Counted from the stretch's first letter, positions 8,627 to 17,486 are shown. The stretch: DNA of 41,655 bases from Verrucomicrobiales bacterium (GCA_005791875.1 SXTU01000026.1:1-41655), one strand, 5' to 3'. Numbers and translations are program-made. Notes: generated by a model from the sequence alone, not told the origin.

Positions 8627-9784
8627 TCATCCGGCAATCATCCGCTCGCCGGGTTGGAGTTTCATGCGCTCGGGGTCCAGTCCGTTGGCGCGGCACCAGT
8701 CGCAGTAGGCGTTGGGGGAGATTTCGCTGGGCTTGATTTCGCTGCGGCCGCCCCAGAAGACATTCGTGTAGCTGACCGTGATACCCAGACTGGTCAGGTG
8801 CGCATCAATCGCCGCCTTGTGCGCGAGCACGAGCGACTTGTCCGTGCCGTGCGCCACGCCCATGACGTTCACGTTGCGGAACTCCGGGCCGCCTTCGCGC
8901 CAGTAGGCGTGCGTCATGATGTGGTGGCGGCCAACTTCGCGACCGGCCTCGATCTCGCGCCCGACCGGCACGGCCCAGTGGAAGAGGGCGTTGAACTTCG
9001 TGACCTTCTCGCCGGTGGTGAGGGTCTTGACGTGTTCGAGGAAGGTGGAGAAACGCCCGATGATCTTGCGGCGGTTAAAGTCGGCGGCGACTTCGAGGAA
9101 GGTCGGGAGCGGCACGCCCGCCTCGGCGGCGCGCGCGGTCCAGAGGTCGGGGATGAGTTCCTCGGGTTTGAACTCGCGCTTCACGGCTTCGAGGATGCGC
9201 CACTCCGCGTCGTTGAGCGTGACCATCGCCACGTCCGTGACCTCGGCGGGGCCTTCGGACTTGCTGCCGGGTTCCATGCCTTTGCGCCGCGTGTGGCCGA
9301 CGCCGAGGGCGAAGAGCTTCTTCGCGGGCATGAGGCGGAAGTGGCCCGCGCCGATGCGGTGCGCGAGATACTCGCAGTGGCGCGGCATGGAGTAGCCAGC
9401 GGGAATCTTCAGCGTGGTCCAGAGCTTGTAAGTCGAGCCGGGCGTGGCGGCATCGGTCGAGCGGGTGACGACATGGCCGGAGAAGGGGTCGTTCTGGAAG
9501 AGGTCGTCGAACGCGACGTCGAGGCGCTCCTGCGGCACCTCCCACGCGACGAGCGCACCTTGGGCGAGGTTCGTGGCGAGCAAGGTCTGCCGCACGCGGC
9601 GGATGACGCCCGCGCGCAGCATCGCCCGGATGCGCTCGATGACCGTGTCGACCGGCAGGCTGGACTGGCGGGCGATGGCTCCGAGCGGGTCGGTTTGGAA
9701 GCCCTGCAACTGGTCCTCGGAGATCGCGAGAATGCGTTCGTTGATCGGGTCGGAGATTTCAACAGGGACGGTGGGGTGGCTCAT
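8627..9784 (-). CDS. Two-module AsnC/Lrp-like protein, siroheme decarboxylase (Ahb)-like
   Basis: A 385-aa protein made of two tandem modules, each with a winged-helix-like segment (GAIARQSSLPVDTVIERIRA, then LNDAEWRILEAV) followed by an AsnC-type alpha/beta region. The second module has HAYWREGGPEFRNVNVMGVAHG, which recalls the HxYxR...yNlfxMvHG pattern of siroheme decarboxylases AhbA/AhbB and NirDL; the first has a weaker counterpart (PRHCEYLAHRI). Automated annotation would probably call it an Lrp/AsnC regulator. No haem d1 or alternative haem genes lie nearby, so the enzymatic role is an inference. A cysteine pair (CDWC) sits near the C-terminus. Monocistronic, with its 5' flank in a 250-bp repeat-rich gap. 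Confidence 0.65.
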   Translation of the reverse strand: MSHPTVPVEISDPINERILAISEDQLQGFQTDPLGAIARQSSLPVDTVIERIRAMLRAGVIRRVRQTLLATNLAQGALVAWEVPQERLDVAFDDLFQNDPFSGHVVTRSTDAATPGSTYKLWTTLKIPAGYSMPRHCEYLAHRIGAGHFRLMPAKKLFALGVGHTRRKGMEPGSKSEGPAEVTDVAMVTLNDAEWRILEAVKREFKPEELIPDLWTARAAEAGVPLPTFLEVAADFNRRKIIGRFSTFLEHVKTLTTGEKVTKFNALFHWAVPVGREIEAGREVGRHHIMTHAYWREGGPEFRNVNVMGVAHGTDKSLVLAHKAAIDAHLTSLGITVSYTNVFWGGRSEIKPSEISPNAYCDWCRANGLDPERMKLQPGERMIAG

Positions 9785-9897
9785 GGTTCAGGTGTCGGAC
9801 GCAAATGTCACCCGCATCATTCCCGACGCGGCAGGGTGCTGCCAGACACAATTTTGCCGAAGGCACCACACAGTTGCGCAACCGGCGGCCTTCCCTC

Positions 9898-9980
9898 TAC
9901 TGCTCCTGCTCTTGATCCTGCTCTCTTCCGGGCAGCGCGGAGGAGCAGGATTAGGATCAGGATTGCGAGCAAGAGGAGCA
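9898..9980. repeat. GCTCCTGCTC / GAGCAGGATTAGGATCAGGATT inverted repeat
   Basis: The left arm at about 9898-9924 (TACTGCTCCTGCTCTTGATC and on) pairs imperfectly with 9946-9980 (GGATTAGGATCAGGATTGCG and on, ending AAGAGGAGCA). The arms are themselves quasi-periodic (GGATTAGGATCAGGATT). The element lies between the AsnC-like gene and the damaged response regulator gene. Confidence 0.6.
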
Positions 9981-9995
9981 CTCTGCCGGGAACAA

Positions 9996-10023
9996 GTTTG
10001 AGACTCCTCACGTCGTCTCCTAC
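9996..10023. repeat. Half element of the GTAG-GACGTGAGGAG palindrome family
   Basis: The complement reads GTAGGAGACGACGTGAGG followed by AGTCTCAAAC. This matches one arm of the complete hairpin at 16699-16771 and the half copy at 32681-32712. No second arm is visible within about 100 bp. It ends 12 bp before the stop of the damaged response regulator gene. Confidence 0.6.
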
Positions 10024-10034
10024 GACGGCTCGCG

Positions 10035-10682
10035 TCAGTTCTGCTTCGCGGTCCACTGCTCGGCGAAACTGCGGAGGTCGGTCTGGTTCGCGAGGCCGAG
10101 CTTGAGGACGATGCTCTGGCAGACCATCGGGAACGGCAGCGCCTGGTGCGCGATGCGGCGGGAGATTTCCTCAGGCGCGCTCCCGGAGCCGAGGAGCTTC
10201 AGGACGAGCCCTTCGTCGTCGGTCAGCAGGTCCTGGCGGTTTTATGGCTGGTTGCGGAAACGGTTTTCAATCTCCGCCAGCGCCTGTCCGTAAACTGGCG
10301 GCGTGCAGAAGAAGCGGCCGGCCAGCGGGTCGGGGATGGCAGTGATGAGGAAGGTGGGCGCGGACTGCTTGAGCACGTAGGCGGCGGCCCCGGCCTCGGT
10401 CGCTTTCTGGACGTAGCGCGGGTCATCGAAGAGCGAGAGCACGATGCAGCGGGCGCGGAGTCTGGCGGGAGAGTTCTCGCAGCAAGTCGAGGCCGCCGAC
10501 CATCGGCATGACGATGTCCGTGATCACAACATTGGGCGTTGTCTGCTCGATGAGGTGGAGCGCTTCGAGGCCATTGGCCCCCTCGCCGATGACGCGGAAG
10601 TCCGACTGCGACTGGAGCAGCCCCGGATGCCGCGTCGCACGAGCGGGTGGTCCTCCACGATGAGGATGCTGGTGGTCTTCAT
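10035..10682 (-). pseudogene. NarL/FixJ-type response regulator, broken by two frameshifts and a stop
   Basis: The ATG at 10682 overlaps the histidine-kinase stop (ATGA). Translation gives a receiver start (SILIVEDHPLVRRGIRG). The frame is lost near 10620, where one base is missing, and continues in the next frame with GLEALHLIEQTTPNVVITD (phospho-acceptor Asp). An extra base near 10461 returns it to the first frame: VLSLFDDPRY, then AGAAAYVLKQ (conserved Lys). After IENRFRNQP an in-frame TAA (about 10243) interrupts, and a LuxR-like end follows in the same frame (LLTDDEGLVLKLLGSGS, then SIVLKLGLANQTDL) to the TGA at 10035. All key receiver residues are retained, so decay is recent or the lesions are sequence errors. 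If intact it would have been about 215 aa. Confidence 0.8.
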
Positions 10683-11944
10683 ACTTTGAGGGTCCCGCTG
10701 GCTTTGGCCAAGTCAGCGGGCCGCAACATGCGGGGGTCCATGGTGGTGAAGGCGGGAGGTTCGACGGGCTTGACCTCAGCGAGCGGGAACTCTGCGTTCA
10801 CCCGGAAGCCCCCGCCGGGCCGGGTGGTGAAGGAGCAGGTGCCGCGCAACTGGCGCACGCGCTCCTGCATCCCCACCAGCCCGCAACTGCCGTTGCGGCT
10901 CAGGCTGCCGCTTGTGTCGAAGCCGCGGCCTTCGTCGCTGACCTGCACTTGCAGCGAGTCAGGACCGGCCCGGAGCAGCACGCGGACTTCCTGCACGCCC
11001 GCGTGGCGGGCGACGTTCGTCAGGCATTCCTGGACAGTCCGATACACAGCCATTTCCAGCGCACGGTCAAATCTCCGACCATCCGCGCCCTCGTGCTGGA
11101 AGTCCACGCGGATGCGTGTGCTGGGAGTGAAGGAGTCGAAATACCAGGCCAGCGCTGGCACGAGGCCGAAGTCCTCCAGCATGGCCGGGCGCAGTTCCTG
11201 CCAAAGGTTTCGGATGAGCTGCGTCAGTCGCGTGAGGGCGGCCCGCCCGTCTGCGACCGTCTCGGGCACCTTCGCCTGCGCGACCTCCTCGATGCTATCG
11301 AATGAAAACTTGAGCACAGTCAGCGCCTGACCGGCCTCGTCGTGCAGTTCGTGTGCAAGGCGGCGGCGTTCGCGCTCCTGGGTTTCGAGCAGGCGATTGT
11401 TGAGCGTGCGCAACTCCTGGGCGGCCTGAAGCAGTTCGCCGTTTGCCAGACGCAGATCCTCGGTGCGTGCGAGCACGCGCTCCTCGAGCAATTCATTGGA
11501 TTTGCGCAGTGCCTCAGAGACCTCGCGGATGCGCAGAAACGAGCGGAGCCGGGCGATGAGTTCCTGCGGCTGGATGGGCTTGGTGAGGTAATCGTCCGCG
11601 CCCAGGTTCAGGCCGGAGACGCGGCTCTGGACGTCGATCTCCATGCCGGAAATCAGAATCACGAACGATTGCTTCAGGCGCTCCTCGGACTTCAGCCAGT
11701 GGCACAGGTCCCGCCCATCCTCATCAGGCAGCTTCACATCCAGCACCAGCAGTTCCGGCTGCCGCTTGGCGAGCACGCCACGGGCTTCCTGTGCGGTGAA
11801 GGCCTTCCAAACCTCAAAGCCCTCGGCCTCCAGAATCTCGGCCAGCAACTCGACCGTCGCTGAGTCATCGTCCACGATGAGGACACTGTGCCGGGGCGGA
11901 CCGAGGGATGGTGGAGGGGCTTGAATTTGACTCACGTATTCCAT
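10679..11944 (-). CDS. Soluble REC-histidine kinase (HisKA_3 / NarL-partner type)
   Basis: A 421-aa cytoplasmic signalling protein. The N-terminal receiver domain (about 20-135) has the acidic cluster VDDD, phospho-acceptor ELLVLDVKLPDEDG and LTKP. A coiled-coil linker (about 140-200, EERVLARTEDLRLANGELLQ) leads to the HisKA_3 phospho-acceptor region RRLAHELHDEAGQAL. The ATPase has N-box ECLTNVARHAG, G1 DEGRGFD and G2 GLVGMQERV. No transmembrane or sensor domain is present, so input probably comes through its own receiver domain from another kinase. The stop overlaps the start of the response regulator, the expected partner, which is broken in this sequence. Confidence 0.92.
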   Translation of the reverse strand: MEYVSQIQAPPPSLGPPRHSVLIVDDDSATVELLAEILEAEGFEVWKAFTAQEARGVLAKRQPELLVLDVKLPDEDGRDLCHWLKSEERLKQSFVILISGMEIDVQSRVSGLNLGADDYLTKPIQPQELIARLRSFLRIREVSEALRKSNELLEERVLARTEDLRLANGELLQAAQELRTLNNRLLETQERERRRLAHELHDEAGQALTVLKFSFDSIEEVAQAKVPETVADGRAALTRLTQLIRNLWQELRPAMLEDFGLVPALAWYFDSFTPSTRIRVDFQHEGADGRRFDRALEMAVYRTVQECLTNVARHAGVQEVRVLLRAGPDSLQVQVSDEGRGFDTSGSLSRNGSCGLVGMQERVRQLRGTCSFTTRPGGGFRVNAEFPLAEVKPVEPPAFTTMDPRMLRPADLAKASGTLKV

Positions 11945-11983
11945 CCTACCATGACCGGTGACGGGAGGAAAGTCTTAAGCTGC

Positions 11984-13162
11984 TCACCGATCGTAAATGC
12001 GCGCCGCCTCGGAGAAGCCCTTCACCTCCGCGCCCGCGCGGCCCGGGATGATCTCCAGCCGCAGCCTTCCATCGGCCAGCACTTGCGCGAGCACGACGCC
12101 CTGCACCACGTCGGCGTCATGGCGCACCTGCCGTTGGCCGGAGCTGCCGAGCTGTCCGTAGAGCAGCTCGTATTTCACGAGGCCGTCCGCCGCGCTGACC
12201 TTCGCCGGGTCCGGCGCGTTGTCTTTTACCCAGAACTGGCGCGGCCTGCCACCGTAGCTGCCGAGCGACACGACGAGGTTTGCCGGCTCGACGTGGTGAT
12301 ACACGAACGCAACGTGCCCATCCCAGTAGTCGAGACGGGGGTTCAAGCCCGCGTAGCCGCCGCTGTCCTGCCGATACCAGTTGCCCACGAGCCGCCCGGC
12401 CACGTCGTAGCCGATCTGCCCGCCGAGCGGCTTCGACTTGCGCGGGTTCAGCGCGAGCAGCTTGCCGCGCAGCGGCTCGTCCACGTAGTCGAACGGATCC
12501 ACCGTGTGCGGCTTCCACGGGTCGCGATGGAGGAACTGCTCCAGCCGCGCGAAGCCCGTGCGCGTCACGGTCGAGTCCACGAGGGCGAAGTCGAACATCC
12601 GCTGCACGTGACCGATGACCTGCCCAGCCTTCACCGGGATGCGCACGTTGAACGGTGGGCCAGGCCGCAGCGGTTCACCGACTTCCTTCAACAGCGACGC
12701 CTCCAACTCGGTGACGTGGTCGTAATAGCTCCAGCACGTCGCCGAGTGCTCCAGCGTGAGCTTCAAATCCACCGCGCGGTCCAACACCGTGGGGTCAAAC
12801 TGCGCCTGTCCGCCGGGCGGGTTGGGCCGCCATTGCAGTGAGACGATGAACCCGTCCGCCACGGCGAGCACGTCGTGGAGTTGTTCCTTCGCGCCATTCG
12901 CGACGAGATAGAGATGGTCGGTGGGTGTCGTGTGGCCGCTGGCCATCATGCCCATCGGGTTGATGTGGCTGATGTCCGCCACGCGCACGGGAAAGTTCGC
13001 GAGCCGCACCGGGCCGGTGCCAGCAGCTTGTCCCCGGCTTCACATCCGGTTCAAGGCCTCGGCGGTGGTGGCAGGCTTGGTCTGTGCGGAAGCGGTGCCC
13101 GCATAGCCAGCGGCCAACAACATCGCAAGGAGTCTGGCAGCCGCAGAGGTTCTATCGCTCAT
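11984..13162 (-). pseudogene. Secreted M23-like domain protein interrupted by TGA at codon 41
   Basis: The ATG at 13162 overlaps the end of the 1402-aa gene by 11 nt. It begins a good signal peptide (LLAMLLAAGYAGTASA). Codon 41 is TGA (13042-13040) in the context NRM-stop-SRGQAAGTGPVRL. The upstream paralogue reads AMWSRGQAVGRGPVRF at this spot, so the TGA replaces a Trp TGG. The frame then stays open for 351 codons. The body matches the C-terminal third of the 1402-aa protein across its length (VDPFDY, DEPLRGKLLALNPRK, GRLVGNWYRQDSGGYAG, GQLGSSGQRQVRHDAD). It has a lysostaphin/M23-like layout (GHTTPTDHLY, VLAVADGFIV, VKAGQVIGHV), with catalytic competence doubtful. An internal start at 13009 could still give a cytoplasmic 341-aa product without a signal peptide. 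Confidence 0.75.
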
Positions 13163-16100
13163 AAATCTGAGTCCTCTTCGTGAAGCCCTTCACCTGCGAC
13201 CCTGACTGGCCGGGGAACACCTCGAATCTCAACTTCCGGTTCGGCAACACCTGCGCGAGCACGACGCCCTGCACGGTGTCCGCGTCTTGGCGGACCTGCG
13301 GCTGGCCGCTGCTGCCGAGCTGGCCCCAAATCAACTCGAACTTCACCACCCCGTCCGCCTCGCCAATCTTCGCGGGGTCAGGCGCGTTGCCTTTCACCCA
13401 GAACTGCGCGGTCTTGCCGCCGAAGTCGCCGAGGCTCACGATGATTCTGCTGGGGTCAATGTGGTGCGGTGCGAACGCGAGGTGACCCTTCCAATATCCA
13501 TGCGGGTCCGAACGGTCACCCGCGTATCCGCCGGTGTCTTCGCGGAACCAGTTGCCGACGAGCCTGCCATCCACGTCGTAATCAATCTTGCCGAAGAACG
13601 GCTTCACCTTGCGGGCGTTCAGCGCGAGGAGTTGCGAGCGCAGCGGCTCATCGAAGTAGTCGAACGGGTCCACGATGTGGACGCGCCATGAGTAATGCCC
13701 ATAGAGCGACGGGGTGAGGAAGCCGGGCAGGCGCGTCTCGGTATTCACCACGCCGAAGTCCAGCGAGCGACCGCCGACCTTCCCGAGGACTTGGCCCGCC
13801 TTCACCGCGATGCGAGTCTGCGTGGGTGGTCCCATTCGCTTCTGCGCGAATCGCTCGCGCACCACTCCGTCGAGGCGCTCAAGCACTGACTTGTCCAGTT
13901 GCGTGAGCAGGTCGTATTGAGTGTAAAACGTGCCGGAGTGCTCGATGGTCAGCGCGTAGTCGCCGTATTCGCGCGTGCGCTCGGTCGAGCCGGCCATCTG
14001 TGTGCGATGGCCAACGATGACGATGAACCCGTCCGCTGGTGCCAGCACGTCGAAGTGTGCGCCGCTCGGCGGGACCGCCTTCGGATAAAAATAGCCGTGG
14101 TCAATCGGGCAAACGTGGCCACCCACCATCAAGCCGTAGGGCACGACGCTCGCGATGTCCGCATGTCGCATCGGCGAGTAGGTAAATCGCACCGGGCCTC
14201 GGCCGACCGCCTGTCCGCGGCTCCACATCGCGCCCCAGTCGGTCAAGCCATCCGGTAGTGTGGGCGGCCGGAAAGATTGCCGGCCCGGGCCTTGGCCTTT
14301 CTGGTTCGGCAGCGGTTGCGAGAAGCGCTGCGCGCTCGGCGTGCCCGGTCGCGGCGGCCCAGTGGCGGCGAGCAGCCAACTGCCGTCCTTGAGCTTCACC
14401 GCGCCGGGGTCGGCTCCGGGAAAGCGCGTCGCGCCCGCGCCCGTTGTCCAAGTCGCGCCATCCGCGCTCGTCACCGGCCACGGTCCCTGCCCCGTGCCGA
14501 AGAACACGAGCCGCCCGCCGTCGCTCTGCATGTTGCCGAGCCAGCGGCCCTGCGTCGGCATGGTCACATCCGCGACCCGCTCGAACTTCAGACCGTCCTT
14601 GCTCACCAGATGATAGCCCGTGCCTCCGCGGGGCGGCGCGCGCCGTTGCTGGTCCGCGGCCATTTCCTCCGCCGACCCGTTGTCGGGCACGATGAGATGG
14701 AACACGCCGTTGTGCAGCGCAGCGGCGCAATCAATCACCACGCGCCCCTCCAGCGCGAAGCGCACACCCGGTTCCACGTCGTAGCGAATCCCGTCCTTCG
14801 AGACCGCTGAGTAAATCGCCGGCGTGCCACGGCGGAAATCCGGGCTGCGGCTCGATGTGAAATACATCCGCACGCGGCCGTCCGGCAGCGGCACGAGCGT
14901 CGGGTCGAACGGCCGCGCCAAGCCCGCATCCAAGCCTTCCACAATTGTGGACTGCGGCTTGGTCCACGTCCGGCCTTCGTCGCTGGAGAAACACACGGCC
15001 ACGAGGTCGAAGTTGCGGTCGTCGTCCGCTGGAAAATTCTGGAACGCCGCGATGAGCCGGCCATCCTGCATCCGCGCAAGCGTTGGCACGCCTGCGCGAC
15101 CGAAGGTGGCAAGCTGCGCCGGCTGTTCCGTGCTGTGACGCTGCACAATCACGTCCTGGTCCCACGGACCGGGGCCAGTGCCGCGCGGCCAACTTGGACC
15201 CTGGCCTCCTTGAGATGCGCGATTGGGATTGAACTGCGGCTGTGCATTCGCGCGTGTGGTGCGTTGCACTGCCGCGTTGGCCTGCCGGCTGAAGCGCAGG
15301 ATGCGCGTGCTGAACTTGAACTCGCCCACCCACAAGTAGCCGCCGCCAGACGCCACCGAGCCGGGCATGAACATTTTGTTGCGACTGAGGCCAGCCTTGC
15401 GGTCTTGCTCGTCGGTCGCACCGAGCGACGCATCGGCCGGTCGGCCCGCCAGCGCGTCCTCCACGCGGTCCCACACTTGCACGCGATGGTTGCTGCGGTC
15501 AGCGACGAAGAACTGGCCGTTCGCCGCGAGCGCATCGCCGGGCAGGTTGAACACGCCCGCCCCGCCGATGCGATACGCGCGGTTGTCCGTGCCGAGTTCC
15601 TTCACCGGCCACACGCGGACTTCCTGCCCCTCGAACGGCGCGGCGCACAGGTAGTTCCCGTCGCTGTTCAGCCGGCCGGGGTTCGACACTTCGAGCGTCA
15701 GCTTGGGCTCGCTGTCCGCGCCGGGGATGCCGTCCCACACGTAGATGCGGTTCGCCTGCCGGTCCGCGAGGTAGAAGTGCCGCGTGTCCACCGCCACGCC
15801 GGTCAGTTCGCGCAACTCGACGCTGCCAATGCGTCCGCGCAACGTCACATCGGGCAACTCGCCGTCGAGCGGAAGCTTCTTCCAGATGAAGACCGTGTTG
15901 CGGCCTGCGAGTGCGAGCGTCGTGCTGCTCGCGGCGTTGTCCCACGCACCGTCGGGCAGATGATAAACGAGGTCGGGCTTCGCCGCGCTGGTGTCCGGCA
16001 GGCTGCGCCAAACGTATAACTTTCGGTCAAAGTCCGACGAGACGAACAGGCTCTTGCCGTCAGTGGCAACGGCGGGGTTTTGGATGAAGTAGTTCTCAGC

Positions 16101-17360
16101 CCAAGTGTCCTCGTCGGTGCGCTCGCTGCCGAGGGCGAAGTCGGGCGGCTGGTTGTCGCGCGTGGGCAGCGCGTTCCAGCCGAGGATGTGGTTGCCGTTG
16201 TAAGTGCAGACGTAGAGGCGTCCGTTTGCGATGACGGCATCCGGCCCGTCGCCGTTGCGATACGAAGCCGGACGCAGCACCACGTCGGCGTCGCTGTTGG
16301 CGTCGCGCGGAACCTTGCTCCACAGATAGACAGACTGGATACCGCCGGCGACGAGCTTGCCATCCGCCGTGAACGAACCCTTGAGCCACTCGCCCCAGCG
16401 CCAGTCCGGCTGCTGCGTCGCGGAAGTGGGAAAGGAATTCCAAACCATCGTCGCGGGCCGGGAGCGCTCGCCGTAGTTGTGGTCGCTGACAGCGAAGAAC
16501 GACTTGCCGTCACTGGTGACATTGCGCGGCGTGCCCGCGCCCTCGGGACGGAGGATAAAATCGGGCGGCTGCTGGTCGCGCGCGGGGAAGGTGTTCCAAA
16601 CCAACACCGCCGCGCCGCGCGTGGCGACGACGGCGAGATTCGTGCCGTCCGTCCAAACGCCCCACGGCCAGCCGAGGCGCGTGCCTCCAAATCGACGAGT
16701 AGCAGTCGACGTGAGGAGGCGCTGATTCCCCGGAGAAAAATCAGTTTGAGCCTCCGCACGTCGGCTGCTACCGGCGCGGGTGGCTCCGCCGCCGTCAGAG
16801 ACTGCGCTGAGTTCGATGACAAGGTCCGCCGCCTGCCCGTTCTTCGTCGGGAAAGAATTCCAAATCAGCACGCGGTCATTCTCCGTGTCGGCCACAGAGA
16901 TGCGGCGGCCATCGGGCGCGATGGCGACGTTGCCCGGCCAGTTCAACTGATGCCGCCCTGCGCCGGAGTTGTTCTGCGCGAAGTCCGGCTGACCGAGCAC
17001 GAGGTCCGGTGGAGTGTTGCCGACGGGTGCGGACTTCCAGATGAGCACGCGATTGTTCCAGCGGTCGGCGACCAGCAGCGCCTTGCCATCCGTGGCGAGG
17101 CCGGAAGGATGGTTCAGCAGCAGCGGGCCGCCGGAGTTGTTGAAGCCCTTTGCGCCCAGCACGAGGTCCGCGTCCTGCCCCGTGACGAAAGCGCCGGGCT
17201 TGGCTTCGCCAGCGGTCGCATACTTCGAGCTAGTGCGCTCGACGCGAATCGAGTCGCGCCGCTCCGAGCCTCGCGGCTGCTGGGCTGCGACCGCGAGCGG
17301 GAGGAACAGGCAAAGCAATGCGCGGACAGACAAGGCGGGCAGCGAAGGGGCTGAGTGCAT
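13152..17360 (-). CDS. Giant secreted propeller / sialidase-like / M23-like fusion protein
   Basis: A 1402-aa exported protein. Signal peptide 1-27 (ALLCLFLPLAVAAQQ). Residues about 60-680 hold repeated blades of the NHL/six-bladed type, each with (A/P)DLVLGQPDF-like and NRVLIWKSAP-like motifs. Residues about 700-1060 look like a five-bladed BNR/sialidase fold with an Asp-box (SSDEGRTWTKP) and a further SKDG motif. Residues about 1080-1402 form an M23-like module (GHVCPIDHGYFYP, VLAPADGFIVIV, VKAGQVLGKVGGRSLDFG) repeated in the downstream gene. A palindromic repeat (16699-16771) is translated in frame as residues about 197-221, between two blades. The catalytic role is unknown; glycan or peptidoglycan binding is plausible. 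Confidence 0.82.
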   Translation of the reverse strand: MHSAPSLPALSVRALLCLFLPLAVAAQQPRGSERRDSIRVERTSSKYATAGEAKPGAFVTGQDADLVLGAKGFNNSGGPLLLNHPSGLATDGKALLVADRWNNRVLIWKSAPVGNTPPDLVLGQPDFAQNNSGAGRHQLNWPGNVAIAPDGRRISVADTENDRVLIWNSFPTKNGQAADLVIELSAVSDGGGATRAGSSRRAEAQTDFSPGNQRLLTSTATRRFGGTRLGWPWGVWTDGTNLAVVATRGAAVLVWNTFPARDQQPPDFILRPEGAGTPRNVTSDGKSFFAVSDHNYGERSRPATMVWNSFPTSATQQPDWRWGEWLKGSFTADGKLVAGGIQSVYLWSKVPRDANSDADVVLRPASYRNGDGPDAVIANGRLYVCTYNGNHILGWNALPTRDNQPPDFALGSERTDEDTWAENYFIQNPAVATDGKSLFVSSDFDRKLYVWRSLPDTSAAKPDLVYHLPDGAWDNAASSTTLALAGRNTVFIWKKLPLDGELPDVTLRGRIGSVELRELTGVAVDTRHFYLADRQANRIYVWDGIPGADSEPKLTLEVSNPGRLNSDGNYLCAAPFEGQEVRVWPVKELGTDNRAYRIGGAGVFNLPGDALAANGQFFVADRSNHRVQVWDRVEDALAGRPADASLGATDEQDRKAGLSRNKMFMPGSVASGGGYLWVGEFKFSTRILRFSRQANAAVQRTTRANAQPQFNPNRASQGGQGPSWPRGTGPGPWDQDVIVQRHSTEQPAQLATFGRAGVPTLARMQDGRLIAAFQNFPADDDRNFDLVAVCFSSDEGRTWTKPQSTIVEGLDAGLARPFDPTLVPLPDGRVRMYFTSSRSPDFRRGTPAIYSAVSKDGIRYDVEPGVRFALEGRVVIDCAAALHNGVFHLIVPDNGSAEEMAADQQRRAPPRGGTGYHLVSKDGLKFERVADVTMPTQGRWLGNMQSDGGRLVFFGTGQGPWPVTSADGATWTTGAGATRFPGADPGAVKLKDGSWLLAATGPPRPGTPSAQRFSQPLPNQKGQGPGRQSFRPPTLPDGLTDWGAMWSRGQAVGRGPVRFTYSPMRHADIASVVPYGLMVGGHVCPIDHGYFYPKAVPPSGAHFDVLAPADGFIVIVGHRTQMAGSTERTREYGDYALTIEHSGTFYTQYDLLTQLDKSVLERLDGVVRERFAQKRMGPPTQTRIAVKAGQVLGKVGGRSLDFGVVNTETRLPGFLTPSLYGHYSWRVHIVDPFDYFDEPLRSQLLALNARKVKPFFGKIDYDVDGRLVGNWFREDTGGYAGDRSDPHGYWKGHLAFAPHHIDPSRIIVSLGDFGGKTAQFWVKGNAPDPAKIGEADGVVKFELIWGQLGSSGQPQVRQDADTVQGVVLAQVLPNRKLRFEVFPGQSGSQVKGFTKRTQIYER
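16699..16771. repeat. Complete GTAG-GACGTGAGGAG hairpin inside a CDS
   Basis: Left arm 16699-16725 (GTAGCAGTCGACGTGAGG and on) and right arm 16741-16771 (complement GTAGCAGCCGACGTGCGG and on) pair almost fully around a 15-nt loop. Half copies are at 9996-10023 and 32681-32712. Here the element lies within the 1402-aa gene and adds an Arg/Ser/Ala-rich segment (AGSSRRAEAQTDFSPGNQ) between propeller blades without breaking the frame. Confidence 0.85.
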
Positions 17361-17410
17361 CTGACAGATTTAACGCACTCGCCGCGATTTGGGTCGAAGG
17401 AAATCCGCGT

Positions 17411-17484
17411 GTAGCTCGACATTCCAATGTCGAGACGAAGTGTGATGACGCCGCTCCGAACTCGACATTGGAATGTCAAGCTGC
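17411..17484. repeat. GTAGCTCGACATTCCAATGTCGAG nested palindrome
   Basis: Arms 17411-17434 and 17461-17484 are inverted copies with two mismatches in 24 nt. Each arm is itself palindromic (CGACATTCCAATGTCG), so the element can fold as one long stem or two small hairpins. It fills the gap between the BNR gene stop (17487) and the 1402-aa gene start (17360). Its position fits a 3'-end structure for the BNR transcript. Confidence 0.85.
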
Positions 17485-17486
17485 TT

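Noticed and set aside
8066-10105. Plus-strand open frame of 679 codons
   Set aside because: Runs antisense across the CDF gene, the AsnC-like gene and a repeat region; composition is shadow-like.
13040-13042. TGA recoded as Trp or Sec
   Set aside because: Many genes in the window end in TGA, including all the ATGA overlaps, and no SECIS-like hairpin is evident after it. A point mutation or error is simpler.
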